From Ardenticatenaceae bacterium (lineage in GTDB: Bacteria > Chloroflexota > Anaerolineae > Promineifilales > Promineifilaceae), in contig WYBM01000091.1 of assembly GCA_011525915.1 (NCBI GenBank), forward strand, positions 1-60,432: a stretch of 60,432 nucleotides of DNA. The letters are read 5' to 3'. This document shows, piece by piece, positions 1-8,834 of the stretch. The position numbers and the translations under genes were made by a program. Under the pieces are notes generated by a model that saw only the letters and a list, made by a program, of their open reading frames with translations, had not been told where the DNA came from and searched no databases. Each line of letters opens with the position of its first letter. Position 1 is the first letter of the stretch.

Positions 1-179
1 ATATCCAGAGGAAACTTGATTTGAGCAGAAGTAGAGATTGGCATTTGTTGCACTCCATCTGTGAAAATGATTGCCATTCTACTTCATCCCTAGATATGGG
101 TGTACCCCTTGTATTCCCAAAGAGCCAAAATCCTTTAAGCATCACTTAAATCTCATGGGGGGACATGCCCTTCCTATCC

Positions 180-212
180 AGGTGGCGATCACCTCTGAGA
201 TGATCGCCACCT
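180..212. repeat. Intergenic stem-loop (GGTGGCGATCA arms)
   Basis: A 12-bp perfect inverted repeat with arms AGGTGGCGATCA and TGATCGCCACCT and a 9-nt loop lies 30 bp past the stop of the minus-strand PD40 gene. No T-run follows on either strand, so it is not a classical intrinsic terminator. The arms resemble the hairpins at 17880 and 49955. The rest of the first 241 bases shows nothing I can assign. Confidence 0.6.
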
Positions 213-241
213 AAAACGAGACGTTGCTGTAAGTCGTTTAT

Positions 242-1927
242 TTAGCGTCGGATGACCGGCACGAAGACCAACTCTGTCAGGCCAATGCCGGGAGGCACCG
301 TAAAACCGCCGCCAGAACCGGGGTGCACGGGCGCGCCGGCGCGCAGCATAAAAGCGGCGCTGGCCTGTTCACTACCCTGAGTGACGGTGACAAAATAGCC
401 ACCTTGTTCGGTGCCAGCAGTGGTAATAAGTTGGAAGCTCAGGCCACCGCTGCCGTTGGCGGTGACATTGCCCAGCGTGAGGCCGTTAATCTGCACCACG
501 GCCGTCTCATTGGCGTTCCAGTTGGCCCCGGTAAAAACAAAGGTGCTGCCCGGCGCCCCCAGGTTGTGGTCGACGCTCAGGGTGGGCGGCCCAATGTAGT
601 CATAGGCAAAGATGTCCCGCTTGTCATTGGTATCGTCGGGCACCAGGTTGGCCGCTTTAGAGGAGTAGACAATGTGACGGCCGTCGGCGGCCAGCGCCGG
701 TTCTTTGCTGGAGCCATCACCGGGCACACCGCTGCCATTCAGGCTGGCCAGCAGCAGGGTGTCATTGTTGCGGTCACGAATGAACACTTTGCGCACGTCG
801 GCGCTGGTGCCGGGGATGAGGTTGGTGGCGTAAGATTGAAAAGTAACGTAACGACCGTCGCCAGAGACGGCCGGCTCTTCACACCAATCGTTGGCCTGGG
901 TGTTATTCGTCGCAATGCTGATCAGCCGGGTGCGGGCGGTGTCGGTATTGCGCAGGAAGACATCGGCATAGCCGTTGTTGTCATTGGGCACCATGTTGTT
1001 GGCCAGAGAGACAAAAACGATGTGCTGGCCGCTGCGGGAAATGTCTGGGTCCCAGTTGTCGCCGTTGGCTTCGCCGCCGCCGTCTGTCAGGCTGACACGG
1101 CTGGTGGTGCCGGCGGTCACGTCTCGTAGGAAGATGTCTGGCGCGTTGTTGCCGTCGCCGGGCACCAGGTTGCCGGCATCAGAGGCAAACACCACCCGCT
1201 GCCCATCCCCAGAGACGGCGGGGGTGCGGCTGTGGTTGCTGGCCTGGGCTTCGTTGCTGTCTACGCTGATGCGCTCCATGAGCAAGGCGACCCTATCCCA
1301 GCGGAAGATGTCATCTTTCTGATTGGTGTCACCGCCGACCAGGTTAGTGGCAGATGAGCTAAAAACCACATAACGGCCGTCGTTGGAGATATCTGGGTCA
1401 CGGCTGTCGCCGTTGGCGGTACCACCGATGACCACACTCATAAGGCTTGTTTGCCCCGTTTGCCGGTCATGCGCAAAAACATCGGTTTTACCGTTGGTGT
1501 CGCCATCTACCAGGTTACCTGCCAGTGAGTAAAAGACGACGATACGGCCGTCGTCAGAGATGGCCGGGGCAAAGCTGGGGCCGCTGGCCTGCGCGCCATT
1601 ACTGCGCACACTGACGCGGCTGGTGATGCCGGTGATGCGGTCATGCACAAAGATATCTGGTGCGCCGTTGGTATCATTGGCCACCAGGTTGTCTGCGCTG
1701 GAAGCAAAGGCCACGATCTGCCCATTGGCAGAGACGGCCGGGGTGTAGCTGTCCTGATTAGCCTGGCCGCCGCTGCTGGTGACGCTGAGGCGTTCTGGTG
1801 GGCTGACGGTAGGTGTGGTAGGTGTGGTGGGGGTAAAAGGGGCGGCAGTCACGGCCGTGAGCCGGTCACTGACGCCCCCCATCATTACGATAAGGGCTAA
1901 ACACAGTGTTAAGCGTCGCATATTCAT
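242..1927 (-). CDS. Secreted PD40/TolB-like seven-bladed beta-propeller protein
   Basis: Predicted extracellular protein of 561 aa. A signal peptide (Arg-Arg then a hydrophobic stretch, residues 3-30) is followed by a Thr/Pro linker. Seven repeats of about 60 aa then follow, each with an A(V/I)SxDGRxVxFxSxAxNLVxxDxN half and a (D/V)xFxxD half, typical of PD40/WD40-like propellers. About residues 465-540 look like an Ig-like/TIG domain. The C-terminus ends in LVFVPVIRR, a tail also found on the Calx-beta remnant at 49.9 kb. The start has AGGAGG just upstream; ATG at 1921 (residue 3) has better spacing. Function is unknown; a cell-surface binding role is inference. Confidence 0.75.
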   Translation of the reverse strand: MNMRRLTLCLALIVMMGGVSDRLTAVTAAPFTPTTPTTPTVSPPERLSVTSSGGQANQDSYTPAVSANGQIVAFASSADNLVANDTNGAPDIFVHDRITGITSRVSVRSNGAQASGPSFAPAISDDGRIVVFYSLAGNLVDGDTNGKTDVFAHDRQTGQTSLMSVVIGGTANGDSRDPDISNDGRYVVFSSSATNLVGGDTNQKDDIFRWDRVALLMERISVDSNEAQASNHSRTPAVSGDGQRVVFASDAGNLVPGDGNNAPDIFLRDVTAGTTSRVSLTDGGGEANGDNWDPDISRSGQHIVFVSLANNMVPNDNNGYADVFLRNTDTARTRLISIATNNTQANDWCEEPAVSGDGRYVTFQSYATNLIPGTSADVRKVFIRDRNNDTLLLASLNGSGVPGDGSSKEPALAADGRHIVYSSKAANLVPDDTNDKRDIFAYDYIGPPTLSVDHNLGAPGSTFVFTGANWNANETAVVQINGLTLGNVTANGSGGLSFQLITTAGTEQGGYFVTVTQGSEQASAAFMLRAGAPVHPGSGGGFTVPPGIGLTELVFVPVIRR

Positions 1928-2075
1928 TTTCCTCCTGGGTGGCGCAATGTGGTTATTTGCACCCTAACTCCGATAACACATTGTACCACCCTTCCTGGTA
2001 CGCTTGCTGTGCGTTCCCCTGACTCTTGGGCAACGATGTTTACCCCTTTTCCCAGGAGACCACCTGGGCCTTTGT

Positions 2076-2978
2076 TTATTCATTGGCTGACCGCTCACTG
2101 GCTGACCGCTCACTGGCTGACGGATCGTCGGCTTCGGGGGCAGCAGGCAGAGAAGGGGGGGAGGCTGGGGCAGGCGGTTGAGCCAGGATTGGCCGCCAGC
2201 GCCGCCAACCGTAGCGCCAGGCCGGGTAAACCATAAGGGCCAGGAAGAGCAGCCAGGGTGTGCAGGTGATCAATCGATAGATGGTAAAGTCGGCCACCGA
2301 TTGGGACGTTTCGGTCAGGCGTACTGTGGCTAATTGGGCCGTGTTCGCCGGGTGCCAGGCCTGGGGTGTGGGCAGGGGCGTGGGGGTCATCGTCGGTGAC
2401 GGTGTGGGGGTGGGAATAAACGGTACCAGATGCAGGGTGAGGGTGGCTACGGCCGCCCGGTCCGTCAGGTAATTTTTCTGCCCCTGTAAATCGCCAATCT
2501 CGCCCTCGACACGGGTGAGCTGGTCATGGACATGCAGTGTTTCCGTCAGGTAGCGGGTCTGGTCCAGGAAGGTGCGCACACGCGTCTGGTTGGCGTGCAG
2601 GTTATCCAGGCGGGAGGTCAGGTCTACGGCCGTGTCGGTAACATCTTCGCCGGATACTTGTTCATCCTGTACGGTGCCCAGCGTTTTAAAAGCATGTATC
2701 ACCGCTTCAAAAGATGCCGCCGGCACCCCCACGGTGAGGGTAGCGTAGCGGTAACGGCCCTCGCCTTCCCACACCTGTTGGTTGAGGGTGTACCCATTAA
2801 AGCCTTTGACCAGGTTGAGGGCTGTTTCGACGGCCGTGTCTGTATCGGTCACCAACACTTGCAGTTCACCTTGTTTGATCACCAGCCGGTCATCGGTTTG
2901 GGCGCGGGCGGGCACGGCCGTGATGACGCCGGCCCCGAATAATGTAAGCAGTGTGATCATCAGAATTATGCGTTTCAT
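2076..2978 (-). CDS. DUF4349 membrane protein, paralogue 1
   Basis: About 300 aa. An N-terminal signal peptide/TM helix starting MKRIILMITL precedes a DUF4349 domain (about residues 25-185) with the hallmark VSGEDVTD and DLTSRLDNL segments and a coiled-coil stretch around LTRVEGEIGDLQGQ. A Pro/Thr linker (TPTPSPTMTPTP) and one C-terminal TM helix (ITCTPWLLFLALMVYP) follow. The chosen ATG has GGAGG five bases upstream; an in-frame ATG at 2990 is less likely. It is a close relative of the next gene, in the same order and orientation. The C-terminal tail carries ASERS repeats encoded by a 15-bp DNA repeat. The biochemical role of the family is not known to me. Confidence 0.75.
   Translation of the reverse strand: MKRIILMITLLTLFGAGVITAVPARAQTDDRLVIKQGELQVLVTDTDTAVETALNLVKGFNGYTLNQQVWEGEGRYRYATLTVGVPAASFEAVIHAFKTLGTVQDEQVSGEDVTDTAVDLTSRLDNLHANQTRVRTFLDQTRYLTETLHVHDQLTRVEGEIGDLQGQKNYLTDRAAVATLTLHLVPFIPTPTPSPTMTPTPLPTPQAWHPANTAQLATVRLTETSQSVADFTIYRLITCTPWLLFLALMVYPAWRYGWRRWRPILAQPPAPASPPSLPAAPEADDPSASERSASERSANE
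2084..2121. repeat. 15-bp tandem repeat inside the DUF4349 gene 3' end
   Basis: Two full copies and a partial third copy of TGGCTGACCGCTCAC, in frame, encode the repeated Ser-Glu-Arg-Ser-Ala tail of the DUF4349 protein. Probably a slippage-prone site changing tail length. Confidence 0.7.
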
Positions 2979-3005
2979 GATTTCCTCCATTTTGGCGATC
3001 AGTCA

Positions 3006-3057
3006 TCGGTAAACGGTAATCGGTCAACAGGATACTGAATACTGATAACTGATTACC
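3006..3057. repeat. ACTGA/TCAGT-type intergenic repeat
   Basis: Gap between the two DUF4349 genes, built from near-repeats such as GATACTGAATACTGATAACTG. It belongs to the family also present near 7.6, 12.5, 17.0, 30.9, 31.6, 33.1, 36.2, 52.8 and 59.4 kb. Confidence 0.6.
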
Positions 3058-3059
3058 CA

Positions 3060-4037
3060 TTACCGCCGCCGCCACCAGGCGGCCACTTTCCAGACGGCCA
3101 GGCCCACCAGACCAAACAATACCAACCAGGGACCACAAACGATGCCGTAGTAAATGCCGAAGTCGGCCGTGTCCTGGGCGGATTCCTGAAAATCTACGGC
3201 GGCCAACCGAGCGGTGTCACCGGGGTGCCAGGCCTGGGCCGTGGGGATGGGGGTATTGGTAGGGGTAGGGGAAGGTGTTGGTGTGGGCACCCAGGGGTTG
3301 AGCGTCAGATCTACCGTAGAAAACGCTGCCCGGTCCGCCAGGTAATGAAGGCGGCCTTGAATGACGGCAATCTCTTCTTCGACGGTTTTTAACTCTTCGT
3401 TGATACGCAGCGCTTCCTCGACGGTGGTGGCCTGGTCTAAAAAGGCGCGCAGGCGGTCACGGGTGGCGATCAGGTTATCCAGCCGGGATTGTAAATCCAC
3501 GTATTGGTCGGTGACATCCTCCCCAGAGGCGGCTTCGTTGGTGACGGTGCCCAATTGGCGGAAGGCGCGCAGGGCGTCTTCAAAGTGTAACACGGGCACA
3601 CCCACGCGCATGGTAGCAAAGCGGTAGCCCCGGTCATCATCCCAGACCTGCTGGCTGATGATGTAACCACCCAACTGCACGGCCGTCTCGGTGGCCTGGT
3701 TGACGGCCGTTTCGGTGTCTTCCACGGTAATAACCATGGTGCCGTTTTTGATGATAAGGCGTTGTTGGGCGGCGGTCTGGTGCACGGCCGTGCCGATGGG
3801 TGCGGGTGTAGCAGCCACATCGCCATCCCCTTCAACGAGTGCTTCTGTTTCCACTTCTGAGACCAGGCGGGTTACTTCTATCGATTCTCCTTCGACGATA
3901 ACTGTTTCGACCACAGTTACCACCCTGGCCTGGAGGGCTTCCGGCGCTTGTGACTCTTGACTGCCGCCGCAGGCGACCAGGATGAGCAGACCTGCCAGGG
4001 CTGTTGTCAGCCAGAAGGTATGTTTGGCGTTTATCAT
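3060..4037 (-). CDS. DUF4349 lipoprotein, paralogue 2
   Basis: About 325 aa. The start at 4037 (MINAKHTFW) is supported by AAGGAG upstream and gives a lipoprotein signal ending in LILVACGG, with Cys as the lipidation site. About residues 95-245 form a DUF4349 domain with the same landmarks as its neighbour (QVWDDDRGYRFATMRVGVP, SGEDVTDQYVDLQSRLDNL). A predicted coiled coil is followed by a TPTPSPTPTNTP linker and a C-terminal TM helix (GPWLVLFGLVGLAVW). Tandem duplication with the downstream gene is clear from sequence. The product is probably anchored at both ends, spanning the cell-envelope face of the membrane; its role is unknown. Confidence 0.78.
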   Translation of the reverse strand: MINAKHTFWLTTALAGLLILVACGGSQESQAPEALQARVVTVVETVIVEGESIEVTRLVSEVETEALVEGDGDVAATPAPIGTAVHQTAAQQRLIIKNGTMVITVEDTETAVNQATETAVQLGGYIISQQVWDDDRGYRFATMRVGVPVLHFEDALRAFRQLGTVTNEAASGEDVTDQYVDLQSRLDNLIATRDRLRAFLDQATTVEEALRINEELKTVEEEIAVIQGRLHYLADRAAFSTVDLTLNPWVPTPTPSPTPTNTPIPTAQAWHPGDTARLAAVDFQESAQDTADFGIYYGIVCGPWLVLFGLVGLAVWKVAAWWRRR

Positions 4038-4187
4038 AGCTTCTCCTTGTTGGTGTGAGATTGGTTTTGTACCCAGGTTGATATGAGTAAGACGCTGGTG
4101 ATTGGAGAATGGTTCCCGGAAACGGGTGTAGTCAAAAGTCCCAAGATCAGATTTTCTTTCCAATTTTTAATACCAGCTCCTTTGTGG

Positions 4188-4216
4188 TTGTCAGGCACGC
4201 CAATTCTCATTACAAT
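4188..4216 (+). promoter_or_regulatory. Sigma-70-type promoter, leaderless start
   Basis: TTGTCA (4188-4193), a 17-bp spacer and TACAAT (4211-4216) match 5/6 in each box. The ATG of the next gene begins only 9 bases after the -10 box, so the transcript would have almost no 5' leader. Confidence 0.55.
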
Positions 4217-4225
4217 CGCCGGACA

Positions 4226-5452
4226 ATGAAGGAATCACGGTTAGTAGCGGCACAATTACAAAAACGAGACCCTCTGGCGTGGTCGGTTCTGCTGCGGGAG
4301 CAGTTGGGGGTGGATGATATGGTGGTCACGGCCGTTTCCAGCAAACCACTGCGTTATCCCTCCAGCCACGGCCGTGTTAACCGTTACCTGCTGGCTTTGG
4401 AGAATTACTCCGATCCCATTTCCTTCATCGGCAAGCGCACCACACCCACCGAAGTTCACTTTTACCAACACCTGGCGGCGCAGGTGCCGGGTCTGGCGCC
4501 CACCTGCCGTTTTATCCATCAACCTGATGCCACTGAGATCGGTTGGTTGGTGTTGGAAGATGTGCCCAACCACATTCCGCCGGAAAAGTGGGGTTTCGAA
4601 GATGTAGAAGCTATCATCGCCCGGCTGGCTGATTTACACGCCGCGTTCTGGGAACAAGATATCATCGGGTCTCCTGCTGGTATCAACCATTTTCTGGAAG
4701 GGGAAACCTACACCAGGCCTGATTTGCGCCTGGAGCAGGCTCTTTACTTTGAAGAAGGGCCGGCCGCGATGTTGTCTGACCATGCTCTGCATCATGCGGG
4801 GCGGCTGGCTCCGGCGCTGCTGAAGGCAGCCAACGGTGTGGCTGTTATGCGTGCTTTAAATGGTTGGCCAGGCATTTTGGGCGAGACACACCTGGCTATT
4901 GCTGCCGATTTGTTGGATGACCCCGCGCCCATGTTGGAACCGCTGCGTCAACTGCCCGCCACATTACTGCACGGTGCGCCTCACTCCTACCACTGGCAGT
5001 TAACGCTGTTTGGTGATGTCTATTTGTTGGATTGGCAAAAAGTGACCGTTGGTCCCGGCGTGTGTGACCTGGTCAATTTCCTGGAGCAGTTTGAACTATT
5101 GTATGCCGATGGGGAAAAGTGCCAGATGGCGATGCGGCCGTTCTGGCCGCTGTCTGAGGAGACGCTGGTGGATAGCTACCTGATCGGCATGAAACAGCGG
5201 TTAGGGAAGGCGTATCATGGCCGGGCCACCCGCCAGGCTATCTCTGCGGCCCGCTGCCTCTACGTGCTGCTCAACTGGTTTACCCTTTTTGCTGACTGGT
5301 TTGCGGAGATGCCAGACCCACATACCTGGCAGGCGATCAACCGTCTGCCAGATGCCCAACTGCTGGGTACCCCCCATGAACCTATTGCCCGGCTGCGCCC
5401 GTATTTACAGGGGGTGTACGGCCGTTTCCTCCAGGCCTACCGTTCGCTGTAG
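4226..5452 (+). CDS. Aminoglycoside-phosphotransferase-like kinase (APH/EcKinase fold)
   Basis: About 408 aa cytosolic protein of the protein-kinase-like phosphotransferase superfamily. Visible landmarks are VNRYLLALEN and FIGKRTTPTEVHFYQHL (ATP-binding lobe, Lys and Glu), GWLVLEDV (hinge), a degenerate catalytic loop LLHGAPHSYHW (HGxxxxxN-like) and the metal-binding DWQKVTVGPGVCDL. The usual Asp after HG is replaced by Ala (HGA rather than HGD), so activity is not certain. The start at ATG 4226 fits the promoter 9 bases upstream; a longer frame from 4109 would cross the promoter. Substrate cannot be told; antibiotic, sugar or choline-type kinases all share this fold. Confidence 0.7.
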   Translation: MKESRLVAAQLQKRDPLAWSVLLREQLGVDDMVVTAVSSKPLRYPSSHGRVNRYLLALENYSDPISFIGKRTTPTEVHFYQHLAAQVPGLAPTCRFIHQPDATEIGWLVLEDVPNHIPPEKWGFEDVEAIIARLADLHAAFWEQDIIGSPAGINHFLEGETYTRPDLRLEQALYFEEGPAAMLSDHALHHAGRLAPALLKAANGVAVMRALNGWPGILGETHLAIAADLLDDPAPMLEPLRQLPATLLHGAPHSYHWQLTLFGDVYLLDWQKVTVGPGVCDLVNFLEQFELLYADGEKCQMAMRPFWPLSEETLVDSYLIGMKQRLGKAYHGRATRQAISAARCLYVLLNWFTLFADWFAEMPDPHTWQAINRLPDAQLLGTPHEPIARLRPYLQGVYGRFLQAYRSL

Positions 5453-5469
5453 CCCTTTTGCAATTAGCA

Positions 5470-6462
5470 TTACACTGTTATAGGTTTAGCGAGAAGCTCC
5501 ACCAGCAGTTTGATGGCGTTTTCCACATCGTCCGCGTGGACACTTTCACTTTGGGAATGAACGTAACGGCAGGGGATGGAGATGCAGCCGGCCGCCGCGC
5601 CCGCATTGGCAATTTGGATGGAACGGGCGTCGGTGGAGCCGCCGGTTAATACTTCAAGCTGGTAGGGGATTTTGGCAGCCTCGGCCCGTTTTTTCATCAA
5701 TTGCACCAGGCCATGATGAGCGATCATGCCCGCATCTTTGACTTTAATAGCAGCGCCTTTGCCCAGACTGACAGCCATGGGAATGGCTTCCGGAATATCA
5801 CCGGTGGTGGTCACGTCCAGGGCAATGCCCACATCGGGGTCAATGTGGTTGGCCGCCGCCTGCGCGCCGCGTGTGCCCACCTCTTCTTGTACACTGAAGA
5901 CAATATAGATGTCGTGGGGCGTTTTCTTGAGGCGCTTTAAGGCTTCAATGGCCACCACGCAGCCGATACGGTCATCCATGCTTTTGGCGATGAGCATTTT
6001 GCCGCTGCTCACAAATTCGCGTTTAAAGCCAGCGGCGTCTCCCACCTGCACTGGGCATTCTTTGCGGCTGGTGGCGCCTACATCAATATAATGTTTATCC
6101 AACCCATGAACCTTGCTGCGGTCGGTGATGCGGTCACTATAAATAATGCCCACACGGCCGTCACCAAACTGTACCCGGCTGCCCAGTAAGGTATGTGCAT
6201 ACACCCCACCAATGTTGGTAAAGCGACAGAAGCCCTCTTCGGTGATGTGTGTCACCATCACGCCAATTTCATCCATATGGGCGGCTACCATCACTTTTAG
6301 GCCGCTGCCGTCCCCTTTTTTGCGGGCGATCAGGTTGCCCATAGCGTCCACGGAGATCTCATCGGCAAAGCTCTCGATCTCTGGGTGGATGAGGTCGCGT
6401 ATGTGGTCTTCAAAGCCGGATGGACCATAAGCTTCTACAAGTTTTTTAATCAGGTCATTCAT
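5470..6462 (-). CDS. M42 family metallo-aminopeptidase, copy 1
   Basis: 330 aa, normal length for M42 (glutamyl aminopeptidase/FrvX type), dinuclear-metal cytosolic exopeptidases that form tetrahedral dodecamers in characterised members. Metal and catalytic landmarks are present in order: AHMDEIG (His, Asp), KSMDDRIG (bridging Asp), VQEEVG (catalytic Glu pair), ALDVTT (Asp) and YVHSQSE (last His). It is the third gene of a tandem of three M42 paralogues in the same direction (6525-7565 and 7640-8728). AAAGGT lies upstream of the ATG. Likely role: trimming peptides from protein turnover. Confidence 0.9.
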   Translation of the reverse strand: MNDLIKKLVEAYGPSGFEDHIRDLIHPEIESFADEISVDAMGNLIARKKGDGSGLKVMVAAHMDEIGVMVTHITEEGFCRFTNIGGVYAHTLLGSRVQFGDGRVGIIYSDRITDRSKVHGLDKHYIDVGATSRKECPVQVGDAAGFKREFVSSGKMLIAKSMDDRIGCVVAIEALKRLKKTPHDIYIVFSVQEEVGTRGAQAAANHIDPDVGIALDVTTTGDIPEAIPMAVSLGKGAAIKVKDAGMIAHHGLVQLMKKRAEAAKIPYQLEVLTGGSTDARSIQIANAGAAAGCISIPCRYVHSQSESVHADDVENAIKLLVELLAKPITV

Positions 6463-6524
6463 GGTATTACCTTTGATGGTTGCAAGTGATGGGTAGTGGG
6501 TGGCAAGTGCGGTCCGGCCACTGA

Positions 6525-7565
6525 CTACTTGCTACGATTGATAATGTCAGGTGTCAGGTTTTGCAGCACAAGCTGGGCCAGCTTCACCACGTGGGTATAA
6601 TCTTCCAGGCTGATCATCATGGCAGGTGTATGAGCGTAGCGGCCAGGCACAGCGATAGTTGCGGCTGGGATGGCTTTGCGAGCACGTTGGATGGCGGCGG
6701 TATTGGTGCCACCACCGCCGGGCTGCCGAATCTGATAAGGGATTTTGTGGGCCACGGCCGTTTGCAAAATATGCCGTACCAGGCGAGGGTCCTGGACTGT
6801 ACCGCTGTCCATCACGTAAATAGAGGGCCCTTTGCCCAGGGCCACATTGGGACTGACATCGTTCTTATTAGGCAGGTCATAGGCCGGGGTGCATTCCAAT
6901 ACCAGGGCCACGTCGGCGTCTATGCTAAAGGCGGCCACCTGTGCCCCACGCAACCCCACTTCCTCTTGCACGGTGAACGCGGCGTAGAGGTCAAAAGGGT
7001 ACGGGCGGGCCTGCAAAATTTCAATTAAGGCCGCACAGCCGGCGCGGTTATCAAAGGCTTTGGCCACGGCCGTTGGCCCCAGTTCTTCATAGGTTGTTAC
7101 AAAAGCTGCCCGGTCACCCAACCGTACTTTACTTTCGGCTGACTCCTTTGTTTTGGCGCCAATGTCAATGCGCATAGCTTCCACTTTGACGACGGTATTG
7201 CGCTGTGCGGCCGTGGACAGGTGTACTGGCCGGCCGCCAATAACGCCAATGACCTTGTCCTGCCCTACCTGGACCACTTTGCCCAACAGGGTGCGATCAT
7301 CAAAGCCGCCTACGGTATCAAATTTTAATGTGCCGTTGCTGTCAAAGCCCGTTATCATCAGGCCCACTTCGTCCATGTGGGCATCAACTAATACGCGCAG
7401 ATCGGATGCACCCGTCCCTTTTTTAAGGGCGATCAGGTTGCCCAGCGTATCTATGTGCCATTCGTCTACGTGGCCGGCAATCAGATCACGGATCAGACGG
7501 CGCACATCTTGTTCGGCACCAGAAACACCTACAGCTTCGGTCAGGTTTTTCAGTAGTTCGTTCAT
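6525..7565 (-). CDS. M42 family metallo-aminopeptidase, copy 2
   Basis: 346 aa. AHMDEVG, KAFDNRAG and VQEEVG are intact, and the last metal His sits in GRYAHTPA. The fourth metal position reads LECTPAYD, i.e. Glu in place of the Asp seen in copies 1 and 3; some M42 enzymes tolerate this, but specificity or metal affinity could differ. It lies between the other two paralogues with short gaps, partly filled with ACTGA repeats, suggesting one transcription unit. No clear Shine-Dalgarno is visible before the ATG at 7565. Confidence 0.88.
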   Translation of the reverse strand: MNELLKNLTEAVGVSGAEQDVRRLIRDLIAGHVDEWHIDTLGNLIALKKGTGASDLRVLVDAHMDEVGLMITGFDSNGTLKFDTVGGFDDRTLLGKVVQVGQDKVIGVIGGRPVHLSTAAQRNTVVKVEAMRIDIGAKTKESAESKVRLGDRAAFVTTYEELGPTAVAKAFDNRAGCAALIEILQARPYPFDLYAAFTVQEEVGLRGAQVAAFSIDADVALVLECTPAYDLPNKNDVSPNVALGKGPSIYVMDSGTVQDPRLVRHILQTAVAHKIPYQIRQPGGGGTNTAAIQRARKAIPAATIAVPGRYAHTPAMMISLEDYTHVVKLAQLVLQNLTPDIINRSK

Positions 7566-7566
7566 G

Positions 7567-7649
7567 GTGTTGTCAGTATTCAGTACCCAGTATTCGGCAT
7601 TCAGTTGTGCTTTACTGAAAACTGAATACTAAACACTGATTACTGGTTA
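7567..7649. repeat. ACTGA/TCAGT-type intergenic repeat
   Basis: The gap between M42 copies 2 and 3 consists of inverted and direct copies of CAGTATTCAGT / ACTGAATACT. The two halves (TTGTCAGTATTCAGTACCC and ACTGAAAACTGAATACT) could fold back on each other. Confidence 0.6.
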
Positions 7650-8728
7650 ATCCCCTCTTCCATCATCCCTTTTGCCAGCGTTTCTAAAAAATCGCCGTCC
7701 AACCCAATAATGAATTCGCCTAATAAGCGGCCGGCGCGCTCTACATCTTTTAGCGCCAGAGATTCAACCATCGTATGCATATACCGCAAGGGGATGGCCA
7801 CAATGGCCGTGGGAATACCGGCCCGGGCAATTTGCAAACCATAAGCATCTGTGCCGCTGGCCCGCTGATGGGTTTCTATATTGATGTTTAATTCCATCTC
7901 TTCGGCCGTTTTTTGCAGCGCATGAAACACGCCTGTGTGGACATTTGGCCCCCAATCCAGGGCCGGCCCACCACCTAATTCATGGGTGGTGTGATCGTTG
8001 GCGCCAGGCCCTTTACCAAAGGTAACATCAATGGCGATGGCCACATCTGGCTGCAAGGTGTAAGCACTGGCATACGCACCCAGCAGACGGGTTTCTTCCT
8101 GAGCGGTGGCCACAGCGAGCACGTCCCATTCATGGTGGCGCTGCTGTAAATAGTCCAGGCAAACGGTAACGGCCGCCACCGAGGCCCGGTTATCTAACGA
8201 TTTTCCGGCCACGCGTTTGTGCATTAATTTGTACAATGGTTGGCGAAAGCTGATAAAGTCGCCAATGGTGACCATGTCATTGACGGCTTCAATAGGAAGC
8301 CCCACATCTACCAGTAAGTCTTCGTAGCTAAAAGGTTTGTCGCGTCTTTCTTCGGGGAGCATTTTACCGGGCAGACAGCCAACAACACCTGTGAGGTTTT
8401 TACGGCCGTGCACGACCACCAACTGCCCAAAAACCTGCCGGGTATCCACACCGCCAATAGGCACCAGGCGCAAAAAGCCGTGGCCGTTGTGGGCTTCAAT
8501 GGCCTGCACCATCAGCCCAATCTCGTCCATATGGGCCGCCAGCAAAATACGGCGGCGTGGTTCGGCGCTGCGGCCGTGTTTGACGGCCACCAGGCTGCCC
8601 ACACGGTCACGGAAAACATTGTCGACGTAGGGCTGCCAAAGTTCCTGAATGACTGCCGCGATCTGGTCTTCATAACCGGAGGGGCCAGGTGTTTCCGTTA
8701 GGGTTTTGAGCAGTTTATAGATGTCCAT
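7640..8728 (-). CDS. M42 family metallo-aminopeptidase, copy 3
   Basis: 362 aa, first gene of the M42 tandem. Landmarks are AHMDEIG, KSLDNRAS, AQEETR (catalytic Glu pair), AIDVTFGKGPG and YMHTMVE. It is the most divergent of the three: AQEETR replaces VQEEVG, and the protein is about 30 aa longer, mostly through inserts such as HGRKNLTGVVG and the C-terminal extension. Probably an aminopeptidase with different substrate preference. The stop codon lies inside the ACTGA repeat that separates it from copy 2. Confidence 0.88.
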   Translation of the reverse strand: MDIYKLLKTLTETPGPSGYEDQIAAVIQELWQPYVDNVFRDRVGSLVAVKHGRSAEPRRRILLAAHMDEIGLMVQAIEAHNGHGFLRLVPIGGVDTRQVFGQLVVVHGRKNLTGVVGCLPGKMLPEERRDKPFSYEDLLVDVGLPIEAVNDMVTIGDFISFRQPLYKLMHKRVAGKSLDNRASVAAVTVCLDYLQQRHHEWDVLAVATAQEETRLLGAYASAYTLQPDVAIAIDVTFGKGPGANDHTTHELGGGPALDWGPNVHTGVFHALQKTAEEMELNINIETHQRASGTDAYGLQIARAGIPTAIVAIPLRYMHTMVESLALKDVERAGRLLGEFIIGLDGDFLETLAKGMMEEGINQ

Positions 8729-8834
8729 AGGTTGTCAGATTGTGTTCCAAGTTGTCAGGGTTGTTAAAGACCCCAAGCATCCTTTCTATTACCCACTCAT
8801 TTTTACCACGTTTTTTCATTCTGCCCCATGTTGA

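Noticed and set aside
323..1129. Long plus-strand open frame opposite the PD40 gene
   Set aside because: Composition is the mirror of the propeller repeats, no ribosome site, and the minus-strand frame has a signal peptide and recognisable repeats.
5470..8728. M42 genes as endoglucanases
   Set aside because: Some databases label this family cellulase M; the metal and catalytic residues are those of aminopeptidases.
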